From positions 1 through 64,000 of the forward strand of contig CAMRSM010000002.1 in assembly GCA_947053345.1 (NCBI GenBank): a DNA stretch of 64,000 nt, read 5' to 3'. A program made the position numbers and the translations under genes. Positions 8,981 to 18,028 of this stretch are shown one piece after another. Origin of the DNA: an uncultured Lachnospiraceae bacterium (GTDB lineage: Bacteria; Bacillota; Clostridia; Lachnospirales; Lachnospiraceae). Position 1 is the first letter of the stretch, and each line of letters begins with the position of its first letter. The notes beneath the pieces were generated by a model, which worked only from the letters and a program-made list of their open reading frames with translations, had not been told where the DNA came from and did no database searches.

Positions 8981-8981
8981 A

Positions 8982-9224
8982 TTTGCTTCCGCTATGGAGA
9001 AGCGCGGCATCCGCACCGAGCGCGGCGGCCTTAACCGCGAAATCGAAATGACTAACCAGAAGTTACGACAGTTAAAGGTGCGTATCTCCAAACTGCAAAA
9101 CTGGTTTCAGCGGTATCTTACATTGAAAGAGGAAGTGAAAAAAGCGGAGAAAATCAGAAAGAGCCTTTACATATCTTGCGGCAGGAACAACGGGAACAGC
9201 AGCCCCGCAGGGCGCAGGATATGA
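8982..9224 (+). pseudogene. Relic of a MobA/MobL-type relaxase gene
   Basis: The frame reads FASAMEKRGIRTERGG, then LNREIEMTNQKLRQLKVRI and SKLQNWFQ. This is the block that follows the catalytic domain in MobA/MobL relaxases of Gram-positive mobilizable elements. The relaxase domain upstream is missing: the fragment begins abruptly at the terminator of the preceding gene. After about 50 residues the protein runs into unrelated sequence. It is therefore a truncated remnant with no expected function, marking a decayed mobile element. Confidence 0.75.
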
Positions 9225-9263
9225 AGCGATAACAGATAGAGAGGCGGGGATAGTCCCAAAGTT

Positions 9264-10019
9264 TTACTTTTCGCATAAATTATAAAAATTGTAGTTATCC
9301 CGAAATAATACAGTAGTATCTCCTATTAGTTGCATTCGTATGCTTTCTGATAAATAAGAGTAATTCAACTGTTCTTGAATATCTGCTACCCAATGTTCCA
9401 CAATCGGATGCAAAGGGATAATATCAAAGTATGGAGTAGTTACTTTTTCACCACGCTTTTTACAATCTTTTCTATATTCGGAATATGATTTGTTAACGCG
9501 CACCAGATACGCTTTTATTGCTTGAATATCTTCTTCACTCAAGGTCAAGAATTGCGTCTGCATATATGAATTTGTGATTACTTTTCGCTTGTCTGCATGG
9601 ATTTTTTTATGGCATTTCTCAAAAAAATCAATAACATAAGTATCAATATCTCCCCGAATATCAGTCAAAATTTTTTGCAGCTCATCCGGGTCATTTTTAC
9701 ATCTATGCCATCCAGTATTTGCGTCATAGTATTGTTTCCCAGTAATTAGGACACCAATACCCGTACCATGGCCAACAGTAAACCATGGAATCCCTTTCCA
9801 TGATTTATTGTAGCATGAGGCAACTTCTGTAATAACAAGGGAAAGCACCCCCTCGAAAAATTCTCGATATATAATGATATGGTCATAAATTCCATCCGAG
9901 TTTTCTCTCCGAAAAGCATAAACCCGGCTGTCGCCGCCTTGAAATATAAAATGCGGGAACCACTCACACATATAATCAACAAGTCGCTTTTTAACGGGTA
10001 TACATTTCGCACTTTGCAT
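9264..10019 (-). CDS. Orphan hypothetical protein, AT-rich accessory gene
   Basis: This 251-residue soluble protein has no signal peptide or membrane segment. Aromatic residues are abundant (FPHFIFQGG, YDHIIIYREFFEG, WKGIPWFTVGHGTG). No domain is recognised with confidence; the N-terminal half faintly recalls DUF4304-type proteins. Its base composition is clearly more AT-rich than the neighbouring genes, and it has its own promoter (10064-10092). It lies between relics of a mobilizable element, so it is probably horizontally acquired cargo. Confidence 0.75.
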   Translation of the reverse strand: MQSAKCIPVKKRLVDYMCEWFPHFIFQGGDSRVYAFRRENSDGIYDHIIIYREFFEGVLSLVITEVASCYNKSWKGIPWFTVGHGTGIGVLITGKQYYDANTGWHRCKNDPDELQKILTDIRGDIDTYVIDFFEKCHKKIHADKRKVITNSYMQTQFLTLSEEDIQAIKAYLVRVNKSYSEYRKDCKKRGEKVTTPYFDIIPLHPIVEHWVADIQEQLNYSYLSESIRMQLIGDTTVLFRDNYNFYNLCEK

Positions 10020-10063
10020 ATTTTCACTCTCAATTCCTATTTTTTGATTAGTTTATGAGTTCA

Positions 10064-10092
10064 AGTATAGCGCACCTTTCTGCCGAAAACAA
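10064..10092 (-). promoter_or_regulatory. Promoter of the AT-rich accessory gene
   Basis: On the minus strand TTGTTT (10087-10092) and TATACT (10064-10069) are separated by 17 bases. They lie about 45 bases before the ATG at 10019. Confidence 0.6.
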
Positions 10093-10430
10093 TTCTTATT
10101 CTATGTCCGTTTCGACTATCCAGACCGTCAAGGGACGAGTAGTATTTTTTCGCAAAAAAGCGAAAAAATCCCCACTCTTTCCCCTTGACCGTCTGCACTA
10201 ACAACCCGCAAACCCGCATGAATAAAGGCTTTCTGTTACGCTGTAAACTCCGTTTTGGGGCGTGGCAAGGGATTTTATACTACCTACCCCAAAAAACAGC
10301 TTCTGTCCGTCCACAGGCGCGTTTTACGCCCCTTTTCCTGCCCCGTTTCCCGCCGCACTAACAAGGGCTTGCGTCAATAACTCAAAAAAGCACTTGACAA
10401 AACGCTTCATGGGGTATCAGTCGGTAAATT
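10093..10430. other. Non-coding relic of a mobile element with hairpins
   Basis: No gene is visible. The stretch contains a perfect 10-bp hairpin, ATTTTTTCGC (10144-10153) with GCGAAAAAAT (10160-10169). It lies within a larger imperfect inverted repeat built on CCGTCAAGGG and CCCCTTGACCG. Such arrangements occur in non-coding parts of mobilizable elements, next to origins of transfer or regulatory leaders. Together with the relaxase relic at 8982 it suggests that the element once covered about 8.98-10.42 kb. Confidence 0.5.
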
Positions 10431-11195
10431 TCATACTTCACCGACCTTCTTCTGATACACCCTCACATAATCCACCGCCATCTCATACGGCAGGTCTTCC
10501 TCGTGGATCTCGCCGCCCAAGCCCCCGCCTACCGCGATGTTTAAGATCAGATAAAACGGCTGGTCAAACGGCCACGCACGCTCCGTCCGGTCTTCCTCAT
10601 CGTCCGTCCTCCGGTAAACACATGCGCTTTCTCCGTCCACAAAAAATTCGATTGCCCCGTCCGTCCACTCCATCCCGTAGGTATGGAATTCGGAACAGAC
10701 ATTTTCATATTCGCGGATGGTCGTGTACTGCTTTGTATCCTTCCTCGTGTGGTTGTGGCGCTCGGAGTGCAGGGAAAACCAGATGCTGTTCTCCCTGCGT
10801 CCGATATGCTCCATAATATCGATCTCACCGCAGTGCGGCCACGGATTCCCGCGCTTTGAAGAATCCGGCATCATCCAGATGGCAGGCCAGGAACCGTGCC
10901 CCTTGGGAAGTTTTGCCCGGATTTCAAAATAACCATACTGCCATGAATGTTTCCCCGCCGTCGTGATGCGCCCGGAAGTGTAATTCCTTATGCCGCAGAT
11001 TTCCCTGCGCGCGGTAATATAAAGTTTCCCGTCCCGCACGCAGACATTGTTAAGCGAATCCGTGTATGCCTGCTGCTCGTTGTTTGCCCAGCGCTCGCCT
11101 ACCTCCAAACTCCAGTCCTTCCCGCACAAACTCCCGTCACAGTCAAAGTTTTCTTCCCAGACAAGCGTATAGCCATCCAACCTATTTTCCCCCAT
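10431..11195 (-). CDS. Cytoplasmic GH16 beta-glucanase (laminarinase type)
   Basis: This GH16 endo-beta-1,3- or 1,3(4)-glucanase domain has no signal peptide. The catalytic motif GEIDIMEHIG places the nucleophile at Glu124, the helper Asp126 and the acid/base Glu129. SWPAIWMMP before it and a late WPFDQPFYLILNIAVGG block are standard for the family. The ATG at 11195 has AGGAGG nine bases upstream, so the longer frame is rejected. It is the last gene of the glucan locus. It probably trims imported oligosaccharides in the cytoplasm, complementing the surface GH16 at 21376. The disulfide-free cytoplasmic form is unusual for GH16 but fits an intracellular phosphorolytic pathway. Confidence 0.93.
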   Translation of the reverse strand: MGENRLDGYTLVWEENFDCDGSLCGKDWSLEVGERWANNEQQAYTDSLNNVCVRDGKLYITARREICGIRNYTSGRITTAGKHSWQYGYFEIRAKLPKGHGSWPAIWMMPDSSKRGNPWPHCGEIDIMEHIGRRENSIWFSLHSERHNHTRKDTKQYTTIREYENVCSEFHTYGMEWTDGAIEFFVDGESACVYRRTDDEEDRTERAWPFDQPFYLILNIAVGGGLGGEIHEEDLPYEMAVDYVRVYQKKVGEV

Positions 11196-11306
11196 GCCAA
11201 AATTCCTCCTGTCACTCTCCTTTTTTTCGTTATACTTTGACCACTTCCATGTCATATCATTTTATCGTACAGCGATACCCTGCCAAGCCGTCCATAACCA
11301 TCACTG

Positions 11307-12641
11307 TTATTTTTCATGCAGCACGGTCATAATACTGTGCGCTTTCACCACAAAGGAAATCCCTTCCTCGCCTTCGCGAAGCGACAGCCAGATGTCCTCC
11401 CCCGTGCGGTTCATCAGCACGGTTACCCTGCTCCCATCCGGGTTTTCAAACGCTACCGCCTCGATCTTGTCCGTAAACCTCGTGGTTGCAAGCCGCACTG
11501 CACCGCGGCGGATATAGCGCGAAAAATGCCCGATATAGTAATACGAGAGCCGCTTTTCTACCGTCCCTTTTGTCGTATCGCACATCATCGGAGCCGCACA
11601 GTAATTTTTCACATGGTTCGGCCCGCCGAGCTCATCAAGCAGCAAGTTCCAGTCCAGATAACCGTTTGTCCCGGCAAGCAGGTTGCCGAGGATATCGTGC
11701 GCGTACATCTCCGCTTTCGCCACCTCGCTGCTGTCCGCAAAGCGGCTGTATTCCACACAGCCCTCGGTAAATATCAGCTCTTTGTCCGGGTACTTTTCCC
11801 TCACAAGGGAAACTGCCTCAAAATGGTCGCCGCTGTACCAGTGGAATGCCACACCCGCCGTATACTTTGCGGCTTTTTCGTCGGAGAGCACACCGTTTGC
11901 GCGCTCAAACAGGATTTCTTTGTTGTGGTCCCACACAAAAATCCGGACATCCGAGAGCCCCTCCCGCTCAAGGGTCGGCCCCAAATAATCGCGGACAAAA
12001 ACCATTTCTTCCTCTGTTTCGTAGATACAGGAATCCCAGGTCTGCACCGCCATCGGCTCATTCTGTACGGTAATCATGGAAACCGGAACACCAGCCTTTT
12101 TGTATTCCTTTAAAAAGCGTGCTATATACTCCGCCCAGCGCGCGCGATATTCTTCCTTTAATTTCCCACCGTGGTTCATCTCGCCGTTTGTCTTCATATA
12201 AGCCGGCGGGCTCCACGGGGAAGCGAGAAGCTCAATCTCCTCCCCGGCTGCGTCCTTCGCGCGGACAATCATCGGCAGGATGTATTTCTTATCGCGCCCG
12301 ATATCAAATTTCTCAAAGGCGGCATCCGCCTCATCCTCATCGTAAGCATAATTCCCAAGCGCAAAATCACAACTGTTGATATGTGTGCGGCCAAGGTTAT
12401 AGCGAAGCCCTTCCTGCCCGAAATATGCCTTTATCACTTCCTCCTGTGCCGCTTCCGGCAATCTCGTCAGATTGTAGCCCGACGATTCGGTAAACGCCCC
12501 GCCGAAACCGCGGATTTTCTGGTAGCGGCATTCCGGATAAACATTGATGACACGCATCATTTCCACGCGGTTTTCATAATCCGCCTTCTCCTGCCAGAAA
12601 TTCTTGTTTTCATAATCCGTTTCAACTATTTTCCAAGCCAT
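11307..12641 (-). CDS. GH30 glycoside hydrolase, intracellular (possible beta-1,6-glucanase/beta-glucosidase)
   Basis: The 444-residue protein has the GH30 fold signature: FGGAFTESSGYNL near residue 47, SPWSPPAYMKTNG near 141 and acid/base Glu195 in TVQNEP. The nucleophile is Glu293 in IFTEGC. A C-terminal beta domain follows. There is no signal peptide. GH30 members of this type include beta-glucosylceramidases and endo-beta-1,6-glucanases. In a beta-1,3-glucan locus, removal of beta-1,6 branches is the natural role, but the subfamily cannot be fixed by eye. It lies between the GH94 and cytoplasmic GH16 genes. Confidence 0.9.
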   Translation of the reverse strand: MAWKIVETDYENKNFWQEKADYENRVEMMRVINVYPECRYQKIRGFGGAFTESSGYNLTRLPEAAQEEVIKAYFGQEGLRYNLGRTHINSCDFALGNYAYDEDEADAAFEKFDIGRDKKYILPMIVRAKDAAGEEIELLASPWSPPAYMKTNGEMNHGGKLKEEYRARWAEYIARFLKEYKKAGVPVSMITVQNEPMAVQTWDSCIYETEEEMVFVRDYLGPTLEREGLSDVRIFVWDHNKEILFERANGVLSDEKAAKYTAGVAFHWYSGDHFEAVSLVREKYPDKELIFTEGCVEYSRFADSSEVAKAEMYAHDILGNLLAGTNGYLDWNLLLDELGGPNHVKNYCAAPMMCDTTKGTVEKRLSYYYIGHFSRYIRRGAVRLATTRFTDKIEAVAFENPDGSRVTVLMNRTGEDIWLSLREGEEGISFVVKAHSIMTVLHEK

Positions 12642-12701
12642 AATCCTTTTCCACCTCCGATTTATTCTTGTCCGTTTTCATATAATCACAAAAAATCCTT
12701 C

Positions 12702-12738
12702 CGGGCGGGAGCACCCCAAGTTCGCCTTCTCCCGCCCG
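12702..12738 (-). other. Intergenic stem-loop between GH94 and GH30 genes
   Basis: CGGGCGGGAG (12702-12711) pairs perfectly with CTCCCGCCCG (12729-12738) across a 17-base loop. There is no T-run, so it is more likely an RNA processing or stability element than a terminator. It shares the GGGCGGGA core with the repeats near 15713. Confidence 0.55.
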
Positions 12739-12859
12739 ATTCAAAGGAATATCCCTATGCTGCTCCCGCATATCCGTGGGGCTCATCCCACACCTGACAA
12801 ACTCCCCTTACGCACCGCTTTCATCTTTACGACTTAGAAACGGGGACTTCTTTGATCGG

Positions 12860-15688
12860 TTAAATCCCTTCCACAAAAATCTCATGCTGTTTTTGTGCGT
12901 CCCAGCGCTCAAGTTCCGCCCTCGGGATACAGTTTTTGCGAAAGGTCTTTCCTTCGGCGCAGACGCGCATTTCGCCGGAAACATCCTTCCCCTTCACATA
13001 GATCACCTTGAGTTTCTTTCCGGCAAACACAAATTCCACGCTTGCCCGTCCGTCCGCATCAAACTGCTCTCCCATAAGCTTAGGCTCAAAGACCAGGTCG
13101 CCAAAATATCCGCGGATACCGAACATTTCCGTTAATACCGTCATCAGATACCAGCTCGCTGCGCCCGTCAGGTAATGGTACATGCCCCTGCCCCGGTCAT
13201 TAAAGTATTCCGGGATGCCCGGATAAATTTTACTTTTCTCAAAATCTGCTGCCTGGCGGTACAAAGAAATCAGCGCCTTATAGCCCGCCTTTGCAAACCC
13301 TCGCCGGTAGAGCGCATTTCCGTACATAACCGCCATATGGGAGAATACCGCCCCGTTTTCCTTATGCCCGTAGGCAAAGCCGAACATACGCCCGAGATCA
13401 TCCTTCACTTCATTAAAATCCGTATTCAGGCAGTAACCGCCCGCGTTTTCCCGGTAGAGGAGCGCGTCCGCCGCGCGGATGATCTGCGCTGTCTGTTCCG
13501 GTGCCGCAACGCCGGATTCCACGGCAAAAACCTGGCTGGTCAGCATCATGCGGATTCCCGCATTTTCCTCCCCTCCGCCCAAGTCCGTCTTCGGTCTTCC
13601 GTCCGTAACCTGCCACTCCGTATTCTGTGCCGCATCCGTTGTAATGCAACCCGCGTCCATTGTTCCGTCCGAACCCGCATTACCGCCGTTGCTGCCTGCA
13701 CAGCTTCCGGTTCTCTCCACCCTTCTTCCGTGGTCATCGTAATATCCGTTAAAGAAACTATACTCCCCGGAAAGCCATTCTTCCTCCCGCAAGGTTTCCA
13801 CCCACCAGTCTTGCATACCGCCGAGGATATCGCAAAGTTCCTTCACATCAAATTTCATTTTCCTGCCCGAACACTCGTGCGCAACCGCGCGCCCGTACTC
13901 GAAAAGGAGCTCCTGCTTTGCCTGCACATTTGCATAAAGTTTTTTATCACAGCACAATAGCATTAAAAGTTCTTCCGCCAGTTCTACCTGTGTGGTTCCC
14001 CCCTGCAAAAGTGCGGTAAGAAGCCCGCGTAGACGCGAAAGGTTGCCCGCGTAGGCAAACGTAAATGCCGCGCTCTCCCCGCGCCTTCCCGCCATATCGA
14101 GCGCATCGTTCCAGTCCGCGCCGCGCAGGCGGATGCGGTTATGTTCCCCGACATCGTAAAATGCGGTCAGATTCTGCACAAGGATATGTTCTAATACCGT
14201 ACCGCTGGTAAGAAACCCGTCCGCATCTTTTTGCTGTGTACCGTAGGAATCATCCCATTTCCCGTCTTTTTCCCCGCCGCGCATAATCTGCGCGTCCTTA
14301 AAATATCCCACCTCTTTTAACAGAATATTAAGATCCCCTGTCTGGTGGATATAAAATGCCGTCGTGTGCAGCGGCCAGAAACCGTGATCCATCCACACGC
14401 GCGCAATATTATTGCGGTCGGCAATAAACTGCACTACCCCCGCCTCTTTCCCGCTTCCGATAATCGTCGCATTGGTGCCGTCCATGCGCACGCCGCCGAA
14501 ATTTGCGGTAAGCATTTCCCTGACCCCGCCCGGATTCATCAAAAGCAGCGCCAGACAATCCTGCCAGAGGTCGCGCCATCCCCTGCCGCCCCTTCCGTAA
14601 TCATGATGCGGCAGGAAAGAACAGCCGTATATCCTGCGCAGGATAGGCTGGAAGGCAACCCAGCGCATATATTGGTCAAAATCTTTATCTCCCGAACAAA
14701 AATGGATATTTACCTGTTCCTGCCAGTTTTTTTTCGTCCGCTCAAAAACCGCGCGCCAGTCCAAAACCTTTTTTTCGGAAAGTGCATCCTGTGCCTGTTT
14801 TGTTGCCGCATCCGCACAGATCCCGGCGCAGAGCACAAAACTTTTTTCTTCCCCCGGCAAAAGAGTGCATTCCGCAAACACCAGCATCCCGCAGGTTTCA
14901 TAGCCCGAAAGTGTGTCCCCGGCAAAGGAAAGTTCAGGAAGTTTTCCGAATACCGCACCCGGATGGAGGAAGCTTCCGCCCTCCCCGACCACATCCTCCG
15001 TGCGCGGCACACAGCCGGCTGGAGGGTTCCCGCTTCCATCCACGCCGTATACATAGTAGGTCATCCCGTTCTTTTTGTGCCCGCGCTCGTCAAAGGTAAG
15101 CGTCGGTGTCACCTTCACACCGTACCGCGTCACAAAACTGCGGTGCAAAAGAGAAGTTACATGACGGTGGTCGCGGATATTGTCCGCGGAGCGCGCGTAT
15201 ATTGGCACGACTGCCATCGGCGTAAACGTCAGGGGGGTACTGCCCGTATTTCGGATGCCCACAATGGTAACTTCCGCCTCCGGCAATTCATCCGGCACAA
15301 AGGTCGTTATCTCGGAAGCCAGAGGAAAATCCTTTGCCGTCCGCTTTAATGTGTGCCACATAAAGCCCGCCAAAAGTTCGGACTCCCCGGCATCCCCCGT
15401 CAAGCGCACTGCTTCGTCCCCGGCGGAAGCCCCCGTTAAGGAACAGGCGCTCCCCTCCCCGAACCGGCACCAGAAATTTCTGGTGCTGCGGTTGTTATGT
15501 AAGTTCTCCGCGCTGACCGGCTCATACAAAAAAGTATTCTGGTCTTTTTTTGCGTCCCCGCCAAGCAGCGGTGTAAGGCAGGAACGGATACCGTCCTCCC
15601 CCGCAACCGGAAAATACAGGTAGCTGTAGTCCTGTGGATTTTTCAGGCAAAAACTGCCGCTCTCATCAACAAACTCAATCTTTCCCAT
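12860..15688 (-). CDS. GH94 phosphorylase, probably laminaribiose-phosphorylase type
   Basis: The 942-residue GH94 protein has an N-terminal beta-sandwich followed by a long (alpha/alpha)6 barrel. GRGGRGWRDLWQD is at 365-377, and the catalytic Asp528 lies in GADWNDALD. GH94 enzymes cleave beta-glucosides with phosphate to give glucose 1-phosphate. GH16, GH17, GH30 and a second phosphorylase in the locus suggest laminaribiose or a short beta-1,3-oligoglucan as substrate; cellobiose is the alternative. The ATG at 15688 follows GGGAGG closely. Residues about 658-711 form a Gly/Ser/Asp-rich low-complexity insert inside the barrel domain, which is unusual. Cytoplasmic. Confidence 0.88.
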   Translation of the reverse strand: MGKIEFVDESGSFCLKNPQDYSYLYFPVAGEDGIRSCLTPLLGGDAKKDQNTFLYEPVSAENLHNNRSTRNFWCRFGEGSACSLTGASAGDEAVRLTGDAGESELLAGFMWHTLKRTAKDFPLASEITTFVPDELPEAEVTIVGIRNTGSTPLTFTPMAVVPIYARSADNIRDHRHVTSLLHRSFVTRYGVKVTPTLTFDERGHKKNGMTYYVYGVDGSGNPPAGCVPRTEDVVGEGGSFLHPGAVFGKLPELSFAGDTLSGYETCGMLVFAECTLLPGEEKSFVLCAGICADAATKQAQDALSEKKVLDWRAVFERTKKNWQEQVNIHFCSGDKDFDQYMRWVAFQPILRRIYGCSFLPHHDYGRGGRGWRDLWQDCLALLLMNPGGVREMLTANFGGVRMDGTNATIIGSGKEAGVVQFIADRNNIARVWMDHGFWPLHTTAFYIHQTGDLNILLKEVGYFKDAQIMRGGEKDGKWDDSYGTQQKDADGFLTSGTVLEHILVQNLTAFYDVGEHNRIRLRGADWNDALDMAGRRGESAAFTFAYAGNLSRLRGLLTALLQGGTTQVELAEELLMLLCCDKKLYANVQAKQELLFEYGRAVAHECSGRKMKFDVKELCDILGGMQDWWVETLREEEWLSGEYSFFNGYYDDHGRRVERTGSCAGSNGGNAGSDGTMDAGCITTDAAQNTEWQVTDGRPKTDLGGGEENAGIRMMLTSQVFAVESGVAAPEQTAQIIRAADALLYRENAGGYCLNTDFNEVKDDLGRMFGFAYGHKENGAVFSHMAVMYGNALYRRGFAKAGYKALISLYRQAADFEKSKIYPGIPEYFNDRGRGMYHYLTGAASWYLMTVLTEMFGIRGYFGDLVFEPKLMGEQFDADGRASVEFVFAGKKLKVIYVKGKDVSGEMRVCAEGKTFRKNCIPRAELERWDAQKQHEIFVEGI

Positions 15689-15712
15689 CCATTCCTCCCT
15701 TCTTTGCTGCAC

Positions 15713-15930
15713 GGGCGGGATGAACATCCCGCCCTATTATACCAAACATAATTATGTTACTTTCGTGGCTGTGCGTTCCGATTTACCATGCACAACGTGA
15801 TTATATTACTTTCACGGGAATAGGCATCCCGCTTTGTCATACCCATCATGATTATATCATCCTCGCGGGGATGAGCATCCCGCCTTGTCATACCCATCAT
15901 AATTATATTATTTTCGCGGGATGCTGGAGT
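15713..15930. repeat. Tandem array of about 51-bp hairpin-containing repeats
   Basis: About four degenerate units of about 51 bases lie between the end of lacI and the GH94 start. Each unit carries a dyad of the form GCGGGATG-N2-CATCCCGC, then an ATAATTATATTA-like AT block. The first dyad, GGGCGGGATG with CATCCCGCCC at 15713-15734, is perfect. The last unit runs into the 3' end of lacI. In transcripts each unit would form a stem-loop. The plus-strand frame here (17-residue period) is a by-product of the repeat, not a gene. Confidence 0.8.
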
Positions 15931-16906
15931 CCCGGATGACCATGGAGGTGGCGAGTTTCAGGCTTTTTCCTTCGGGTTCGCCCTCCCCCCGCATCAGGCG
16001 GAAAAGCTCAAGCGCGCCTTTTGTCCCCTGTTCCTCGACCGGGCTTTGCACGGTGGTCAGCGCAGGGACAAAATACTGCGCCAGATTGATATTGTCAAAC
16101 CCCGCCACACTGACCTGTTCCGGCACACGGACCCCGGATTCCGCAAGCGCCCGCATACAGCCTCCTGCCATCTCGTCGTTAGCGCAAAAGAAGGCATCCG
16201 GGATGTCCCTTTCCCGCATCAGGAATTTGCGCACTTCCTCATAGGCTTTTATTTCCTCAAAATCCGCGTACAGCAAAAACTTTGCATCTATCGGTAAGCC
16301 ATTCCGTTCAAGTGTCTTAGTGTAAGCGCGGAAACGCTCACAATCGTCCCTGCACTCCACACCATGGATATAGCCGATACTCCGGTGTCCCTGCCTTATT
16401 AAATACTCCATGACAAGTTCTGTTCCCATATAATTGTCAATTGTCACGCTCGAAATTTTTTCTCCCCGGCATTCCCGTTCCAAAAATACCATCGGAAGAC
16501 CGGTGCGCGCAATCCTTTTAATATGGTCACTCTCGAGGCATTCGTTCATAATGATAGCCCCCTCCACACCGGAGGACACAATCATACCGTAAATTTCCTC
16601 ACTTGTATTCTCATTGCTGACATAAATATTTAGCATGAATCCCGCCATTTTACATTGCAGATGGATTGCCTGCGTCAGCACGCGGTAATAATCCCCCTGG
16701 ATGCTTGAGAGAAACAGGCCGACGGTGTTCTTCTTGTTTGCTTTTAATGAGCGCGCATTAAAATTTGGCACATAATTCATGTTCTCCACCACAGCCAAAA
16801 CTTTTTTCTTCGTTTCCTCACTCACATTGCCCACATTGTTGATCACATTGGAAACCGTGGAAATCGCTACACCGGCTTCCTTCGCCACATCCTTAATCGT
16901 TACCAT
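15908..16906 (-). CDS. LacI-family transcriptional regulator of the glucan locus
   Basis: The 332-residue repressor has the LacI helix-turn-helix at the N-terminus (VTIKDVAKEAGVAISTVSNVIN). A hinge follows (YVPNFNARSLKANKKNTVGLF), and then a periplasmic-binding-protein-like effector domain. The ATG at 16906 has GGAG just upstream; the longer frame into the GH17 gene is rejected. The gene sits inside the catabolic gene run rather than apart from it, so the regulator is probably autoregulated. Its likely targets are the two AAAAACGTTTTT palindromes around the promoter at 36.2 kb, a typical operator form for this family. The effector is presumably a glucan oligosaccharide. Confidence 0.93.
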   Translation of the reverse strand: MVTIKDVAKEAGVAISTVSNVINNVGNVSEETKKKVLAVVENMNYVPNFNARSLKANKKNTVGLFLSSIQGDYYRVLTQAIHLQCKMAGFMLNIYVSNENTSEEIYGMIVSSGVEGAIIMNECLESDHIKRIARTGLPMVFLERECRGEKISSVTIDNYMGTELVMEYLIRQGHRSIGYIHGVECRDDCERFRAYTKTLERNGLPIDAKFLLYADFEEIKAYEEVRKFLMRERDIPDAFFCANDEMAGGCMRALAESGVRVPEQVSVAGFDNINLAQYFVPALTTVQSPVEEQGTKGALELFRLMRGEGEPEGKSLKLATSMVIRDSSIPRK

Positions 16907-16982
16907 AACCTGCTCCTTTTTTACTACCTGATTTTCTCCGAATGCCTGTTTTTTGTCTGGCTTTTGCAAAATGTTGTGCGGT

Positions 16983-17897
16983 TTAGCTAAGCGCACGCTC
17001 CTTAATAACATGCTTTCCCACGCGGTCCACACCAAAGATCCCCCAGTGCTTTTCCGGCTCCTGCGGCGACGGTCCACCCTTCCACGGCTCGTCAAATGCC
17101 TCAAACAAAAATACCGGGATGTCCATCGATTTTGTCCAAAGCAGCAGCTCATTTAGATATTTTTTCTGCTGTTCCTCCCCCACCTGCGACGCGTCCATCG
17201 ACGAGTTGCAAGCGGTTGTCCAGCCGCATTCCGTAAAAATAACCTGTTTGTCGGGATAAAGTGATACCACCTCACGGTAATCGCTTTCATTCATCCGCAC
17301 CGCCTCTTTCAGGGTTTTCCCGTTCCAGAGCGGATAACTGTGGATGGAGATAAAGTCCAGAACCTCCACCAGTTTTCCCAGATTTTTCCATCCCTCCGCC
17401 CCCTCACAGTACGTTACCGGAAGTCCTGTCTTCTCCCTAAGCGTTGCCGCAAATCCGACCAGCCGTTCCTCCGTGACCAGATCAGCTCCCCAAGAAGGGC
17501 GATTCTCATTCCCGATGGAAACCGCAAGAAAATATTCCTTATACTCGTTTGCCAGTTCGGCAAGCATCTGAATCTGGGCATCATTATACACCATATTTTC
17601 TTCCAATTCCAGAGTTGTTTTTTCTGTTTTTAACCATGGACAGCCCTTGTTATTGTACTCCGCCCTCGGGTCAATGCCCACCATAACCGAAAACGGCAGG
17701 GAATGTTCCTTAATCAATTCCAATACCCGCCTCGCATGCGCGTTCGGGTCGTACATCCTAAGGTAGGAAAACCCCTCCTCTTTTAACAACATAAGATCCT
17801 CAAGGATTTCCTCCTTTGTCGGGATAATCCCGGTTACCGGGCTTTGCCCCTCCCGGTAACCGGAATAACAGATTGCTTTTTTCCATGCGATTTTCAT
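16983..17897 (-). CDS. GH17-like beta-1,3-glucanase, intracellular
   Basis: The 304-residue TIM-barrel protein has GH17 signatures: GYREGQSP near residue 13, a YLRMYD strand at 45-50 and acid/base Glu131 in VSIGNENRPSWGADL. The nucleophile is Glu223 in VIFTECGW. Family 17 enzymes act on beta-1,3-glucans by hydrolysis or transglycosylation, which is the best single indicator of the substrate of this locus. There is no signal peptide. AGGAGG precedes the ATG. It lies 131 bases behind the large phosphorylase gene and 76 bases ahead of lacI. Confidence 0.88.
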   Translation of the reverse strand: MKIAWKKAICYSGYREGQSPVTGIIPTKEEILEDLMLLKEEGFSYLRMYDPNAHARRVLELIKEHSLPFSVMVGIDPRAEYNNKGCPWLKTEKTTLELEENMVYNDAQIQMLAELANEYKEYFLAVSIGNENRPSWGADLVTEERLVGFAATLREKTGLPVTYCEGAEGWKNLGKLVEVLDFISIHSYPLWNGKTLKEAVRMNESDYREVVSLYPDKQVIFTECGWTTACNSSMDASQVGEEQQKKYLNELLLWTKSMDIPVFLFEAFDEPWKGGPSPQEPEKHWGIFGVDRVGKHVIKERALS

Positions 17898-18028
17898 CGT
17901 AACACCTCCTGACCGTTTTCCTTTCTTATTCGCCCAGACACATCCGGGAAATCTTTATGCCTGCCTCTGCAACGAAATACTGTGTCAAAGGAAAGTTGAT
18001 AGGTTAAAGCCACACCCTGCCACCTGTT

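Noticed and set aside
15754-15939. Plus-strand 61-codon frame with a 17-residue repeat
   Set aside because: It is produced by the about 51-bp tandem DNA repeats and has no ribosome site.
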